Assembly (NCBI GenBank): GCA_964651785.1
Contig: CAZYWJ010000006.1
Coordinates: 1-64,000 of the forward strand
Length of the DNA: 64,000 nt
Reading direction: 5' to 3'
Source: JAKVAV01 sp964651785
GTDB taxonomy: Bacteria > Bacteroidota > Bacteroidia > Flavobacteriales_D > Cryomorphaceae
Shown piece after piece: positions 1-8,700 of the stretch. A program made the position numbers and the translations under genes. Every line of letters starts with the position of its first letter. Positions within the stretch are counted from its first letter, which is position 1. The notes under the pieces are model-generated. The model made no database searches, was not told the origin of the DNA, and was given only the letters and a program-made list of their open reading frames with translations.

Positions 1-42
1 AGCGACGAAGGATCTGAAAATGCTCCTCAAGTAGAATTTTAA
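1..42 (+). CDS. lemA: 3' end of a LemA-family gene (partial)
   Basis: An open frame enters from the left edge and stops with TAA at 40-42, one base before the next ATG. The last residues are SDEGSENAPQVEF. As I remember them, LemA proteins of Bacteroidota end in a similar acidic stretch followed by AP-x-V-x-F, and lemA commonly sits directly upstream of two TPM-domain genes, as here. The call therefore rests on 13 residues plus context. LemA is a membrane-anchored helical protein of poorly known role. Confidence 0.6.
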   Translation, partial: SDEGSENAPQVEF

Positions 43-43
43 G

Positions 44-487
44 ATGGCTCAAGATTTCTTTTCAGAGGCTGAAAAAGCCAAAATCGTAAAAGCCATTGAG
101 TTCGCCGAGAATAAGACCAGCGGAGAAATTCGCTTGCATCTGGAGAACCGCTGCCCTGAAGACGTTTTAGATAGAGCTGCATTTCTTTTTGAAAAATTGG
201 AAATGCACAAAACCGAGCTTCGCAACGGAGTCCTTTTCTATGTCAGTTTCGAAGATCACAAGTTGGCTATATTGGGCGATGCCGGAATAAATGCCGTTGT
301 GCCCAAAAACTTTTGGGATGACATCAAGAATTTCTTAATCGATTCTTTCAAGAAAGGAGAATACACGAACGGATTGGTAGAAGGAATTAAAATGGCCGGA
401 GAACAATTAAAGGCTCATTTTCCTGTGGCTGATGATGATGTAGACGAACTGAGCAACGAAATATCCTTCGGAAAAGACAAAAAATGA
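44..487 (+). CDS. TPM-domain protein (TLP18.3/Psb32/MOLO-1 family), short form
   Basis: A 147-residue protein with no signal peptide or obvious membrane segment. Most of it (about 10-125) is a TPM fold. Visible family features are the early KTSGEIRLHLE strand, NGVLFYVSFEDHKLAILGDAGI in the middle (hydrophobic strands around a conserved GD), and an amphipathic C-terminal helix with GLVEGIKMAGEQL. The tail is acidic. The ATG is one base after the lemA stop, and the stop codon overlaps the next start by 4 bases (ATGA), so lemA, this gene and the next are probably one operon. Domain identity is good; no enzyme activity can be assigned, although some plant relatives have been described as acid phosphatases. 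Confidence 0.8.
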   Translation: MAQDFFSEAEKAKIVKAIEFAENKTSGEIRLHLENRCPEDVLDRAAFLFEKLEMHKTELRNGVLFYVSFEDHKLAILGDAGINAVVPKNFWDDIKNFLIDSFKKGEYTNGLVEGIKMAGEQLKAHFPVADDDVDELSNEISFGKDKK

Positions 488-1287
488 GAAAACTGACAAC
501 TGCATTTTTTCTGCTGATCAGCGCGCTATCTTTCGGTCAATTGGGAGAGTGCTATCCCGAGAAGCCGCGAGGTCTCGTAGCCGACCAAATGGATATTTTC
601 CCGGCTGACCAAGAGCGTGCCTTGGAAGCGAGGTTACAGCAATTCAGCAACGAGACGAGCAATCAAATCGTGGTTGTTTCCATTGCCGAGCTCTGCGAAG
701 GTGATGCTGCGCTAACTGCCACCAAAATAGGAGAAGAATGGGGAGTGGGTCAGGCAGATTTTGACAATGGTATAGTCATCTTGATAAAACCCACGGGAGG
801 CTCGGGAGGACGGCGAACATTCATCGCCACCGGCTATGGCCTCGAGGGAGCTATTCCCGATGCTACGGCAAAATTGATCGTAGATCGCGAAATGATTCCG
901 GCATTTAAAAACGGCGACTATTTTTCAGGCACCATCAATGCCATCTCAGTGATTTCTGATTTGGCAAAAGGCGAATACAATTCTCAGGATTATCAAGGTC
1001 AGAACCGAGGGAATCCGCTGACGGTAGTCATTCCTTTTCTTTTCATTATCGGTATTTGGTTGCTCTTGATGTATCGAAAAACCAATCGATATGCCCGCCG
1101 AAATGATTTGGGATTCTGGGCTGCCTTCGCATTGATGAGTGCCGCTTCGCGCAGCCACAGAGGTTCATACGGAAACTTCACCGGGGGCGGTGGAGGTTTT
1201 GGAGGTTTTGGTGGCGGAGGCGGCGGTGGCTTTGGCGGCTTCGGTGGCGGTAGCTTCGGAGGCGGAGGCGCAGGAGGTAGCTGGTAG
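484..1287 (+). CDS. TPM-domain membrane protein with glycine-rich tail (YgcG-like)
   Basis: A 267-residue protein with an N-terminal signal peptide (about 1-18, cleavage near SFG-Q), a TPM domain (about 30-160, with SNQIVVVSIAEL and ATGYGLEGAIPDA as the typical core), one transmembrane helix near 177-195, and a C-terminal tail from about 228 that is almost pure Gly with Phe and Ser. This is the classic layout of the long TPM protein paired with LemA. The TPM domain should be periplasmic. The stop codon lies inside a heptamer tandem repeat (1278-1326), so the extreme C-terminus could vary between strains. Function is unknown; a role in envelope maintenance or protein quality control is an inference from the family. 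Confidence 0.85.
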   Translation: MRKLTTAFFLLISALSFGQLGECYPEKPRGLVADQMDIFPADQERALEARLQQFSNETSNQIVVVSIAELCEGDAALTATKIGEEWGVGQADFDNGIVILIKPTGGSGGRRTFIATGYGLEGAIPDATAKLIVDREMIPAFKNGDYFSGTINAISVISDLAKGEYNSQDYQGQNRGNPLTVVIPFLFIIGIWLLLMYRKTNRYARRNDLGFWAAFALMSAASRSHRGSYGNFTGGGGGFGGFGGGGGGGFGGFGGGSFGGGGAGGSW

Positions 1288-1326
1288 CTGGTAGCTGGTA
1301 GCTAGTAGCTAGTAGCTAATAGCTAG
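1278..1326 (+). repeat. Seven tandem copies of a TAGCTRG heptamer
   Basis: Seven consecutive 7-base units, TAGCTGG three times and then TAGCTAG/TAGCTAA variants, start inside the last two codons of the glycine-rich TPM gene and run 39 bases past its stop. Seven is not a multiple of three, so a change in copy number shifts the downstream frame, but every unit also begins with TAG. Confidence 0.9.
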
Positions 1327-1399
1327 TAAGATAAAAATGAAGATTGATTTTGGGAACTGTGCTGATTATGGAGACCAATCAGATAAAAAATAAGAGTGA

Positions 1400-2149
1400 A
1401 TGAAAAATTACGCGCGTTGGATTGGTGGCGGCCTCGGCTGGGCTTTCGGAGGACCGATAGGTGCCATCTTGGGTTTTGCACTCGGATCGATGATCGATAA
1501 ATCATCCGCCCTTGTAACTCAAGAAAAGGCGGGACAGTCTCGCAGAAGATCGAGCTACGGCTACACCACGGCAAATGATTTTACGGTTTCTCTTTTGGTA
1601 TTAACCGCCGCGGTAATGAAGGCCGATGGCAAAGTGCTGAAATCCGAATTGGACTATGTCCGAAATTTCCTGGAAAAGCAGTTCGGAAAACGAAAAGCTC
1701 AAGATCAGATTCTTCTCCTTCGCGATATTTTGAATCAGCCGCTGGATGTTAGAGCAGTTTGCCTTCAGATAAAACAGAACATGCAGCATCCGCTCAGGCT
1801 GCAACTGCTTCACTATGTTTTTGGTTTGGCCAAAGCCGATGGAAGTTTAGACGCTTCTGAAGTTAAGGTAATCGAAAATATTGCGACCTACCTTGGCATA
1901 AGCCACAAAGACTATGAGTCAATCCGCGCCATGTTCGGTCACGACGCTCAGAGTGCCTATAAAATTCTGGAAATTGACGAGAACGCGGATGAGGCCACGG
2001 TAAAAAAAGCATACCGCAAAATGGCGGTGAAATATCATCCCGACAAGGTGGGGCATTTGGGAGTAGAATTTCAAAAAGCCGCAAAAGAGAAATTTCAGAA
2101 AGTTCAGGAAGCATACGATTCCATTAAAAAACAACGAAACTTTAAATAG
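1400..2149 (+). CDS. TerB/DnaJ-domain co-chaperone (DjlA-like)
   Basis: A 249-residue protein with three parts. At the N-terminus (about 7-30) is a Gly-rich hydrophobic segment, GGGLGWAFGGPIGAILGFALG, of the glycine-zipper membrane type. A TerB-like helical domain follows (about 55-165), with the family's KADGKV and KADGSLDASE acidic motifs. A J domain closes the protein (about 180-249) and has the HPD triad (YHPDKVG) needed to stimulate DnaK. This matches DjlA, an inner-membrane DnaJ protein. The stop overlaps the next gene's GTG start by one base, implying coupling with the rhomboid gene. The DnaK partner is not in the window. Confidence 0.88.
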   Translation: MKNYARWIGGGLGWAFGGPIGAILGFALGSMIDKSSALVTQEKAGQSRRRSSYGYTTANDFTVSLLVLTAAVMKADGKVLKSELDYVRNFLEKQFGKRKAQDQILLLRDILNQPLDVRAVCLQIKQNMQHPLRLQLLHYVFGLAKADGSLDASEVKVIENIATYLGISHKDYESIRAMFGHDAQSAYKILEIDENADEATVKKAYRKMAVKYHPDKVGHLGVEFQKAAKEKFQKVQEAYDSIKKQRNFK

Positions 2150-2880
2150 TGAAAGAGCGAAAACGTCTGTTCGGCTCGATGCTCATTCCACTGCTATTCG
2201 TTATGGTTTTGTGGATAATTCACTTTCTGTCTATTGAATTGGATTTTGATCTGACCACCTACGGACTATATCCGCGAAAAGCGGAAGGCCTGCTTGGAAT
2301 TATAACCATCCCTTTTATTCACGGTAGCTGGTCCCACCTCATCAATAACTCTATCCCGCTGTTGGTGTTGGGCTGGGCCCTATTCTACTTCTACCCTACT
2401 CTTTCGTGGAAAACCATTTTTTGGATATGGGTTTCGAGTGGCATCTGGCTGTGGATTTCGGGGCGGCCTTCCTATCATATTGGTGCCAGTGGCGTGGTAT
2501 ATGGTTTGGCTGCGTTTCTTTTTCTGAGCGGCTGGCTCAGACGCGAAAAACGTGTGGCGTCATTGTCGCTTTTAATCGCTTTTCTTTACGGAAGTATGTG
2601 GTGGGGAGTCCTGCCCGTCGATCCTTCCATCAGTTGGGAAGGACACATGTGGGGAGCCGTGGCCGGTTTCGCACTAGCCTGGGTATACCGAAAAAGGGGA
2701 CCTCAGAGACAGATTTACGATTGGCCCGAGGAGGAAGATCAGGATGATGAACTGACTAAAATCGCTCTGGGCGAAATTGAACCCCCGAAGGAAGTTCAAA
2801 AGCCCAAGCGAATCGTTTACGTCTATCGACGTAATGAAGAATCAGGCGAAAAGCCTGATACGGATAAAAACACTAATTAA
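2149..2880 (+). CDS. Rhomboid-family intramembrane serine protease
   Basis: A 243-residue membrane protein. Rhomboid signatures are present: H-x-x-x-N in HLINNSIPLL (about 62), the nucleophile motif GASGVVYGL (Ser near 118) and the catalytic His in EGHMWGAVAG (about 165). About six transmembrane helices occupy residues 10-180, followed by a charged cytoplasmic tail to 243. Substrates are membrane proteins cut within the bilayer; none can be named here. The start is GTG at 2149, overlapping the TAG of the djlA-like gene by one base. The 3' end overlaps the convergent FKBP gene by 8 bases. Confidence 0.9.
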   Translation: MKERKRLFGSMLIPLLFVMVLWIIHFLSIELDFDLTTYGLYPRKAEGLLGIITIPFIHGSWSHLINNSIPLLVLGWALFYFYPTLSWKTIFWIWVSSGIWLWISGRPSYHIGASGVVYGLAAFLFLSGWLRREKRVASLSLLIAFLYGSMWWGVLPVDPSISWEGHMWGAVAGFALAWVYRKRGPQRQIYDWPEEEDQDDELTKIALGEIEPPKEVQKPKRIVYVYRRNEESGEKPDTDKNTN

Positions 2881-3301
2881 TTTCGATCACCTCGATCTCA
2901 AAGGTGAGGTCCTTTCCCGCAAGGGGATGGTTGGCATCGATGGTTATTTCTTCGTCAGAAATATCCTTTACCGTTACAATGATTTGCTCGCCCGAAGGGA
3001 GTTGTGAAGCCAATTGCTGACCCACCTGAGGTTTCAAATCCGGAGGAAGTTGATCCTTCGAAATCTTTTGAACCATATCAGGTCTTACCTCTCCATAAGC
3101 TTCTTCTGCGGGAATGGTAACGGATTTTTTCTCCTTTACTTCCATTCCTTTTACTGCATTGTCGAAACCGGGGATCATTTGACCTGCACCTACCGTGAAA
3201 GACAAAGGTTCGCGATTTACGGATGAATCAAACACTTCACCATCCGCAAGTGTTCCTGTGTAATGAACACTTACCGTGTCCTTTTCTTTAACTTTTTCCA
3301 T
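2873..3301 (-). CDS. FKBP-type peptidyl-prolyl isomerase, SlyD-like
   Basis: A 142-residue protein using the ATG at 3301; an upstream in-frame ATG at 3322 would add seven residues that do not fit the family. The FKBP part is split by an inserted insert-in-flap domain, as in SlyD: VSVHYTGTLADGEVFDSS at the start, GAGQMIPGFDNAVKGM, the flap insert (about 65-120, with IPAEEAYGEV and NHPLAGKDL), and the closing strand FEIEVIEI. It lacks the His/Cys-rich metal tail of E. coli SlyD. The product is cytoplasmic and catalyses proline cis-trans isomerisation and holdase work. It lies convergent to the rhomboid gene and divergent from the prohibitin gene. Confidence 0.92.
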   Translation of the reverse strand: MEKVKEKDTVSVHYTGTLADGEVFDSSVNREPLSFTVGAGQMIPGFDNAVKGMEVKEKKSVTIPAEEAYGEVRPDMVQKISKDQLPPDLKPQVGQQLASQLPSGEQIIVTVKDISDEEITIDANHPLAGKDLTFEIEVIEIN

Positions 3302-3319
3302 AGTTATTGAATTTAGCCG

Positions 3320-3327
3320 CAAAGATA
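3320..3327 (-). promoter_or_regulatory. Candidate -7 box for the FKBP gene
   Basis: The minus strand reads TATCTTTG, a full match to the Bacteroidota -7 consensus TAnnTTTG, 18 bases before the FKBP ATG. No TTTG is seen at the -33 position, so support is partial. Confidence 0.5.
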
Positions 3328-3393
3328 ACGAACATAATCCCTAAGACCTGAAAGAACGGCAGAAACCCTTACTTTTCACAAAAATTAAATCAA

Positions 3394-4215
3394 ATGGAAC
3401 CGAATCAGAGAAAATTAATCATCATCGTTGCAGTAACGGCATTTTTGCTTTTGGTGCTATGGCAAACTTCTACCGTCACCATAGAGTCGGGAGAAGCAGG
3501 CGTACTCTACAAGCAATTTGGTGGCGGAACCGTTACTGACGTGACTTACCCGGAAGGTTTTCACGTGCTTGCTCCCTGGAACAAGATGTACATTTATAAC
3601 GTGCGAAACCAAGAACAGAAAGAGAATATGACGGCTTTGTCAAAGAACGGGCTGTCCATTGACATGGAAATGTCGATCCGTTTCAGACCGATTGAAGATG
3701 AAATCGGGTATATCCATAAAACGTTGGGGCAAAATTACAGAGAAGTGATTGTTATGCCCGAGGTGCGATCGTCTGCACGAAAGGTGATCGGCCGCTACGA
3801 TCCCGAAGAGCTTTACTCTTCCAAACGAGATTTTATCCAAGAAGAGATCTTCACGGATGTGAAGAATCGACTAAAGGACAAAAACATTTATTTAGATGCT
3901 ATTCTGATCAGAGGCATTGAGCTTCCGCCGAATATCAAAACCGCCATCGAAAAGAAACTCAAACAAGAGCAGGAAAGCCAGGAGTACGAGTTTCGAATAG
4001 AAAAGGAGCAGAAAGAAGCGGAGCGAAAGAGAATTGAAGCGCAGGGTATCAAGGACTTTCAAGACATCGTTTCAGAAGGAATTTCGGACAAGCTGTTGAG
4101 GTGGAAAGGAATTGAAGCCACACTGGAATTGGCCAAATCGCCAAATAGTAAGGTAGTAGTAATCGGGCAGGGAGATGATGGTCTGCCATTGATTTTGGGA
4201 GGTGACTCAAAATAA
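3394..4215 (+). CDS. Prohibitin/SPFH (band 7) family membrane protein
   Basis: A 273-residue protein with one N-terminal transmembrane helix (about 8-25), an SPFH domain (about 28-200: TIESGEAGVLYKQFGGG at the start, then EGFHVLAPWNKMYIYNVR and EVRSSARKVIGRYDPEELY), and a long charged coiled coil (about 185-235, KKLKQEQESQEYEFRIEKEQ) leading to a hydrophobic end VVVIGQGDDGLPLILGG. It fits the prohibitin/HflC type, which forms large rings in the membrane and often modulates FtsH. Its stop overlaps the next ATG by one base (TAATG). Confidence 0.88.
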   Translation: MEPNQRKLIIIVAVTAFLLLVLWQTSTVTIESGEAGVLYKQFGGGTVTDVTYPEGFHVLAPWNKMYIYNVRNQEQKENMTALSKNGLSIDMEMSIRFRPIEDEIGYIHKTLGQNYREVIVMPEVRSSARKVIGRYDPEELYSSKRDFIQEEIFTDVKNRLKDKNIYLDAILIRGIELPPNIKTAIEKKLKQEQESQEYEFRIEKEQKEAERKRIEAQGIKDFQDIVSEGISDKLLRWKGIEATLELAKSPNSKVVVIGQGDDGLPLILGGDSK

Positions 4216-4796
4216 TGAATCGCTATTTTGCCGCATACAAACCCTATGGTATGCTCAGTCAGTTTTCGCCGGAAGGCGATCGACAAACACTGGCTGCCTT
4301 GGGTGATTTTGATAAGGATGTTTACCCTGTCGGACGTCTCGATGCCGACAGTGAAGGGCTGCTTATACTAACGAACGATAAACGCCTGAACGCGGCATTG
4401 CTCGATCCGAATGAAAAACACTATCGTACCTACTACGCTCAAGTGGAAGGCGATATAACTGAGGAAGCACTCGAAAAACTGGAAAACGGAGTAGAGCTCA
4501 ATATCAAAGGTAAAAAACACTTTACGGCTCCCGCGCAGGCCGTACGCATGGTCGACCCTACCCTGCCACTTCGCAATCCGCCCATACGGTTTCGAAAGAA
4601 TATTCCGACTTCATGGCTTGAACTCCGAATTACGGAAGGTAAAAACAGACAAGTGCGAAGGATGACCGCAGCGGTGGGACTGCCCACACTACGGTTGGTG
4701 CGTTGGTCAATAGAGGATTTAACACTGGCATCGTTCGAAGCCGGAGAGGTTAGAGAGTTCTCTAAAGATGAAATGATAAATTTGCTCAAACTTTAA
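4215..4796 (+). CDS. rluE: rRNA pseudouridine synthase, RluE type
   Basis: A 193-residue protein of the RsuA/RluB/E/F family. The catalytic motif is PVGRLDADSEGLL (Asp near 43) and the second signature is EGKNRQVRRM (about 140-149). It has no N-terminal S4 domain, and its short length and immediate start at YFAAYKPYGMLSQF are as in RluE, which modifies U2457 of 23S rRNA in E. coli. It is coupled to the upstream prohibitin gene by a one-base overlap and lies 5 bases before plsC. RluE rather than another family member is inferred from length and lack of S4. Confidence 0.88.
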   Translation: MNRYFAAYKPYGMLSQFSPEGDRQTLAALGDFDKDVYPVGRLDADSEGLLILTNDKRLNAALLDPNEKHYRTYYAQVEGDITEEALEKLENGVELNIKGKKHFTAPAQAVRMVDPTLPLRNPPIRFRKNIPTSWLELRITEGKNRQVRRMTAAVGLPTLRLVRWSIEDLTLASFEAGEVREFSKDEMINLLKL

Positions 4797-4801
4797 CGGA
4801 A

Positions 4802-5512
4802 TTGGAGACAATCCTTCGCTGGATTCGAACGGTACTGATATCAGCGTTCACGGTTATTTCAGGTACGTTGAGCATACTTTTCGGATGGTGGCGACCTGCT
4901 TATTATTTGATCAGTCGATATTTTTGGGCTCCTGCTCTCTTATCGATCAGCAATATTCGCGTAAAGCGAATCATTCAACCCGACTTAAAAAAGTTGCCAC
5001 CGTGCATTTTCTATGCAAATCATCGATCGCATTTTGACATTCCGGTCATGATGTACTCCATGCCGCGACCGCTCTACTTTTTGGCAAAAAAAGAACTCAA
5101 GAGCGTGCCTTTTCTGGGATGGGGTATGGCCGCAATAGGTATGGTTTTTATCGATCGTTCAGACAGATCTGCTGCGATCAAGTCCATGGAAAAGGCCGGG
5201 GATCAAATCAAAAAAGGAAAAAGCATTGTGACCTTTCCCGAAGGCACCAGGTCATCTTCTGCTCAGGTGATGCCTTTTAAAAAAGGTGCTTTTCATCTGG
5301 CCAAATCGCAAGGTATTCCGTTAATTCCGGTAGCCATTTCCGGTACGGAAAAAGTACTTCCCAAACACGGTAAATTAAAATCCGGTAAGGTGCGCATCCT
5401 AGTGGGCAATCCTATTTTGACAGAAGAAATGGAAAAAATGACCGTTCCGGAGTTACGGCAATTTGCCAACGATCGATTGGCAGCATTGCTTCTGCGATTG
5501 GAGGTTGATTGA
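4802..5512 (+). CDS. plsC: 1-acyl-sn-glycerol-3-phosphate acyltransferase
   Basis: A 236-residue membrane-associated acyltransferase. Motif I is NHRSHFD (H-x4-D, about 78-84); motif III is FPEGTRSSS (about 147-155); the KKELKSVPFLGWG segment and PVAISGTEKVLP are also typical. One hydrophobic helix lies near 12-32. It converts lysophosphatidic acid to phosphatidic acid in phospholipid synthesis. No ATG is available in the open frame upstream of the motifs, and TTG at 4802 is the best start; it lies 5 bases after rluE, so the two are probably co-transcribed. Confidence 0.9.
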   Translation: METILRWIRTVLISAFTVISGTLSILFGWWRPAYYLISRYFWAPALLSISNIRVKRIIQPDLKKLPPCIFYANHRSHFDIPVMMYSMPRPLYFLAKKELKSVPFLGWGMAAIGMVFIDRSDRSAAIKSMEKAGDQIKKGKSIVTFPEGTRSSSAQVMPFKKGAFHLAKSQGIPLIPVAISGTEKVLPKHGKLKSGKVRILVGNPILTEEMEKMTVPELRQFANDRLAALLLRLEVD

Positions 5513-5538
5513 ACTTACTTCGTCAAAACTTAAAAACC

Positions 5539-5572
5539 ATCTGAATTTTAACATTTTAAATTATCAGATTTT
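5539..5572 (+). terminator. Weak candidate terminator after plsC
   Basis: ATCTGAATTT and AAATTATCAGAT can pair with a two-base bulge around a short AT-rich loop, followed by a short T run. It lies 27 bases after the plsC stop. The stem is AT-rich, so this is tentative. Confidence 0.35.
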
Positions 5573-5710
5573 ACGTGGAACTTCTACCTTTAATCTCTGC
5601 TAACCAATCTATCACTAGCGATATACCAAAAGATTTCACTACGTTGTTTTGGTTGGCAAAAGAATTAAAAACCAAATGCCATCGCCCCGTTAAAAGATTT
5701 TATCAGTCAT

Positions 5711-8700
5711 TTGGTAGTCATCAGCTTACTGAGTTGCTTGGCCACTTCAACATCCGCCCAAAAGGGTCCCGGGGGAGTTACGGATGATAGCGATGATCAA
5801 AAGAATTGCAGACTTTGGCTCAATGCGGGTGATTTAAATCTGTCTGATCAAAGCGATGTCACGCTGTGGATTGACCGATCGATATCAGGAGTCGTTGACG
5901 AGGCGTTCTGGGATTCAGGCCAAGATTTTTTACCGCCCATTTTCCGCAACGATCCTTCTAATGGAATAAATGGTAAACCCGTGATTTCATTTGAAGACGG
6001 AGGAATGTTATCAATTGGGAGCCTGCCCGCAGATAGCGCTTCAACTGATTTGAATACAAACCCGGGTAAAAAGACGACGTATGAACAGTCAATTTTTTTG
6101 GTATTCAGAACAGCCAACGATGTTGCAAGCCGACAAATAATTTGGGAAGAAGGTGGCTACTCCAGAGGTTTAAATATTCAGATATACAATGGCGAAATTT
6201 TAGTGGGAGTATACGATACTAATGTTGATGGTGAATTGGTTGCAGGTGGTGGGGATGCTAACATAGACATTTTTTCTCCCGTTCCCAAATTCGGGTTTTC
6301 CTACAAGAAACTTCCGATACAACCAAATACAACATATGTATTATCCATGTTGTATGATGTAAGTACATCAAATACTTTACTTAATCCGGCTAATTCACTT
6401 TTTACGGGTTTAAGTGGTTTCTTAAACGGAGTGAGCTTTCCATATAACCTTGAAAATGGTTGCTGCGAAAACCCCGGAGTTGGCGGGATTTATACCCATC
6501 CTGATCCAATTGGAATCGGTGGTCTTAATAGAGCATATCACAATGAGCTCGGGCCTGTGTCTAATTTCGAAGTACCCACGGGCTCTTTTGGATTTAAGGG
6601 CCGATTGGCCGAGATATGTTATTATGCTTTTACTGTATCACCATCTCAGCGAATAATAATTGAGAATTACTTAGCTGCGAAATACTTTGCCAGTGTATTG
6701 GGAAATGATAAATACGACTATCAAACCGGTTTTGGAGATGACGTGATTGGAATCGGGAAAGAAAACAACAGCGATTTTCATAACGTCAGTCAAGGAGACA
6801 ACCTCTTTGAGATTAGCGTTTCTAATTTTTCTGCGGCTTTTCCAAGCAACGAGCCTTATTACCTGATGGTCGGGCACAACAATAGTCCGATGGTTTGGAC
6901 AGCGCAAAACGTGCCTGACACGTTGACTTTTCAAAGGTTGCGCAGAATGTGGCGTTTCGATAGAAAAGGCCCTGCGAATGGTGATGAAACCCTTCATTTA
7001 GAAATCGACTCTGTAGATTTACCTCCCCTTCCGGCAGGATACTCAGCTTATGGAATATTAGTGGACAATTCGAATGGTATTCTTCCCAATTTTAGTAGTG
7101 ATGAATTGCAAATAATCGGTTTATACTTGAATGAGGCTGGCAGATATGAATGTGAAGTAGAGATAATAAAGGGCTCTTATCTTACGGTGGCTGCCATTCA
7201 ACCAAGCGTTGAATTTGGAATTTCCTCAAAATCATCAATCGAAGGTGACGATCCTCCGATTTCATTCATAGAAAGTTTTGAAGTACAATTAAATTATTCG
7301 CCTCCTATAGGTGTGTCATATGAAGTTAATCTCATTGCAGAGGATGGAACGGCACTGGAGGGCTCAGACTATAACTGGCCTTCATCGAATAGCCCGCTGC
7401 TATTTAATCCGGGAGTTCGCAGCATATCAGTTGATGTACAGATTCTAAATGACAATGAATCAACGGGTGATGAGGCTATCGAAGAATTTGAGATCATCAT
7501 TACTTCAGGGACGGGCGGCCTGTCAGTAGGAAGTGCGGACACTATCATTTATAAAATACTGGATAATGATCCTCCTCCGAAACTCACTTTCGAATCTGCC
7601 GAATACTTCTTTAATGAAAGTGCCGGCCAAGTAAAAATTCCACTTGAAATCATTGGAACGTTTACGGGAAACCCTACGGCACAAATCTCCATCAAATCCT
7701 TGGGATCAACCACTGCAGGTGAGGATTTTACAATGGCTACTCCTCAATTGTTAACCTTTACGCCTTTCGAACCCAGAGATTCGGTTGTTTTAGATATTTC
7801 GGACGATCCGTTGGATGAGTTTGACGAATACTTCACTATGGAAATCTCTTCCGCAAACGGAATCGGATTCGATGATACGCTCAATATTGAAACGCAAATA
7901 AATATTGTAGACAATGATGTACCGCCTACCGTGAACTTCTTGGCGAGCTCCTCCGAAGGCTATGAAGGAATTGGTGATCCGAGAATTTACGTCATACTTT
8001 CTGCCCCTTCTTCAAAGCAAATCGAAATACCATTCACGGCTCTCGATATCGGTACAGCCACTAATGGCGCTATTTTCGGTAATGGTTCCGATTACGAAGC
8101 TGAAATCAACTCGACATTGGTCATACCTGCGGGTGATACACTCTCGTTCATCTATTATGACATTCCTACCAATGAGACGAACTTCATCGTGAACTCTGAT
8201 GACATTGATGAACCGGACGAATCTGCAGTATTTGAATTAGACCCCGATCCGGTAAACGCTCAAATAGGTACTCTGACTCAACATACTTACTTTATTAAGG
8301 ATTATGTGGAATTTGATAATCGAGGGGTAGCCGGCGTGGGTAAAGAACGAGATAATACCATATACATGGTGGCAGATGCTGCCGTTAATCCGGGTAACAT
8401 TCCAAATCTCTCGCCCAGAAATATTGAACTTATTCAAAACACATCTGCAAATCAGCCCGCTATCGAGAACAATGCATTGAACGAAAGGAGCGTTTTAAGC
8501 TTTGACGGCATTGATGATATATTGGCAATTGGAGATCCGAGTACCGCAGGACAATCTTCTTTAATAAATACGGCAGGCTTCTACGATGGTAAGTCAATCT
8601 TTCTGGTAATTACTCCGGAAAATGCGGGTAGCTCAACTCCCCAAATGATTTTTGAGCAGGGCGGGAAAGGAAAGGGGTTAGCACTTTATTTGCAAAATAA

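Noticed and set aside
1278..1326. CRISPR-like or phage attachment repeat
   Set aside because: Units are only 7 bases with no spacers; no cas genes, integrase or tRNA nearby.
5575..5787. Open frame of 70 residues before paralogue 1
   Set aside because: It overlaps the signal-peptide region in another frame, has no recognisable features, and ends inside the large gene.
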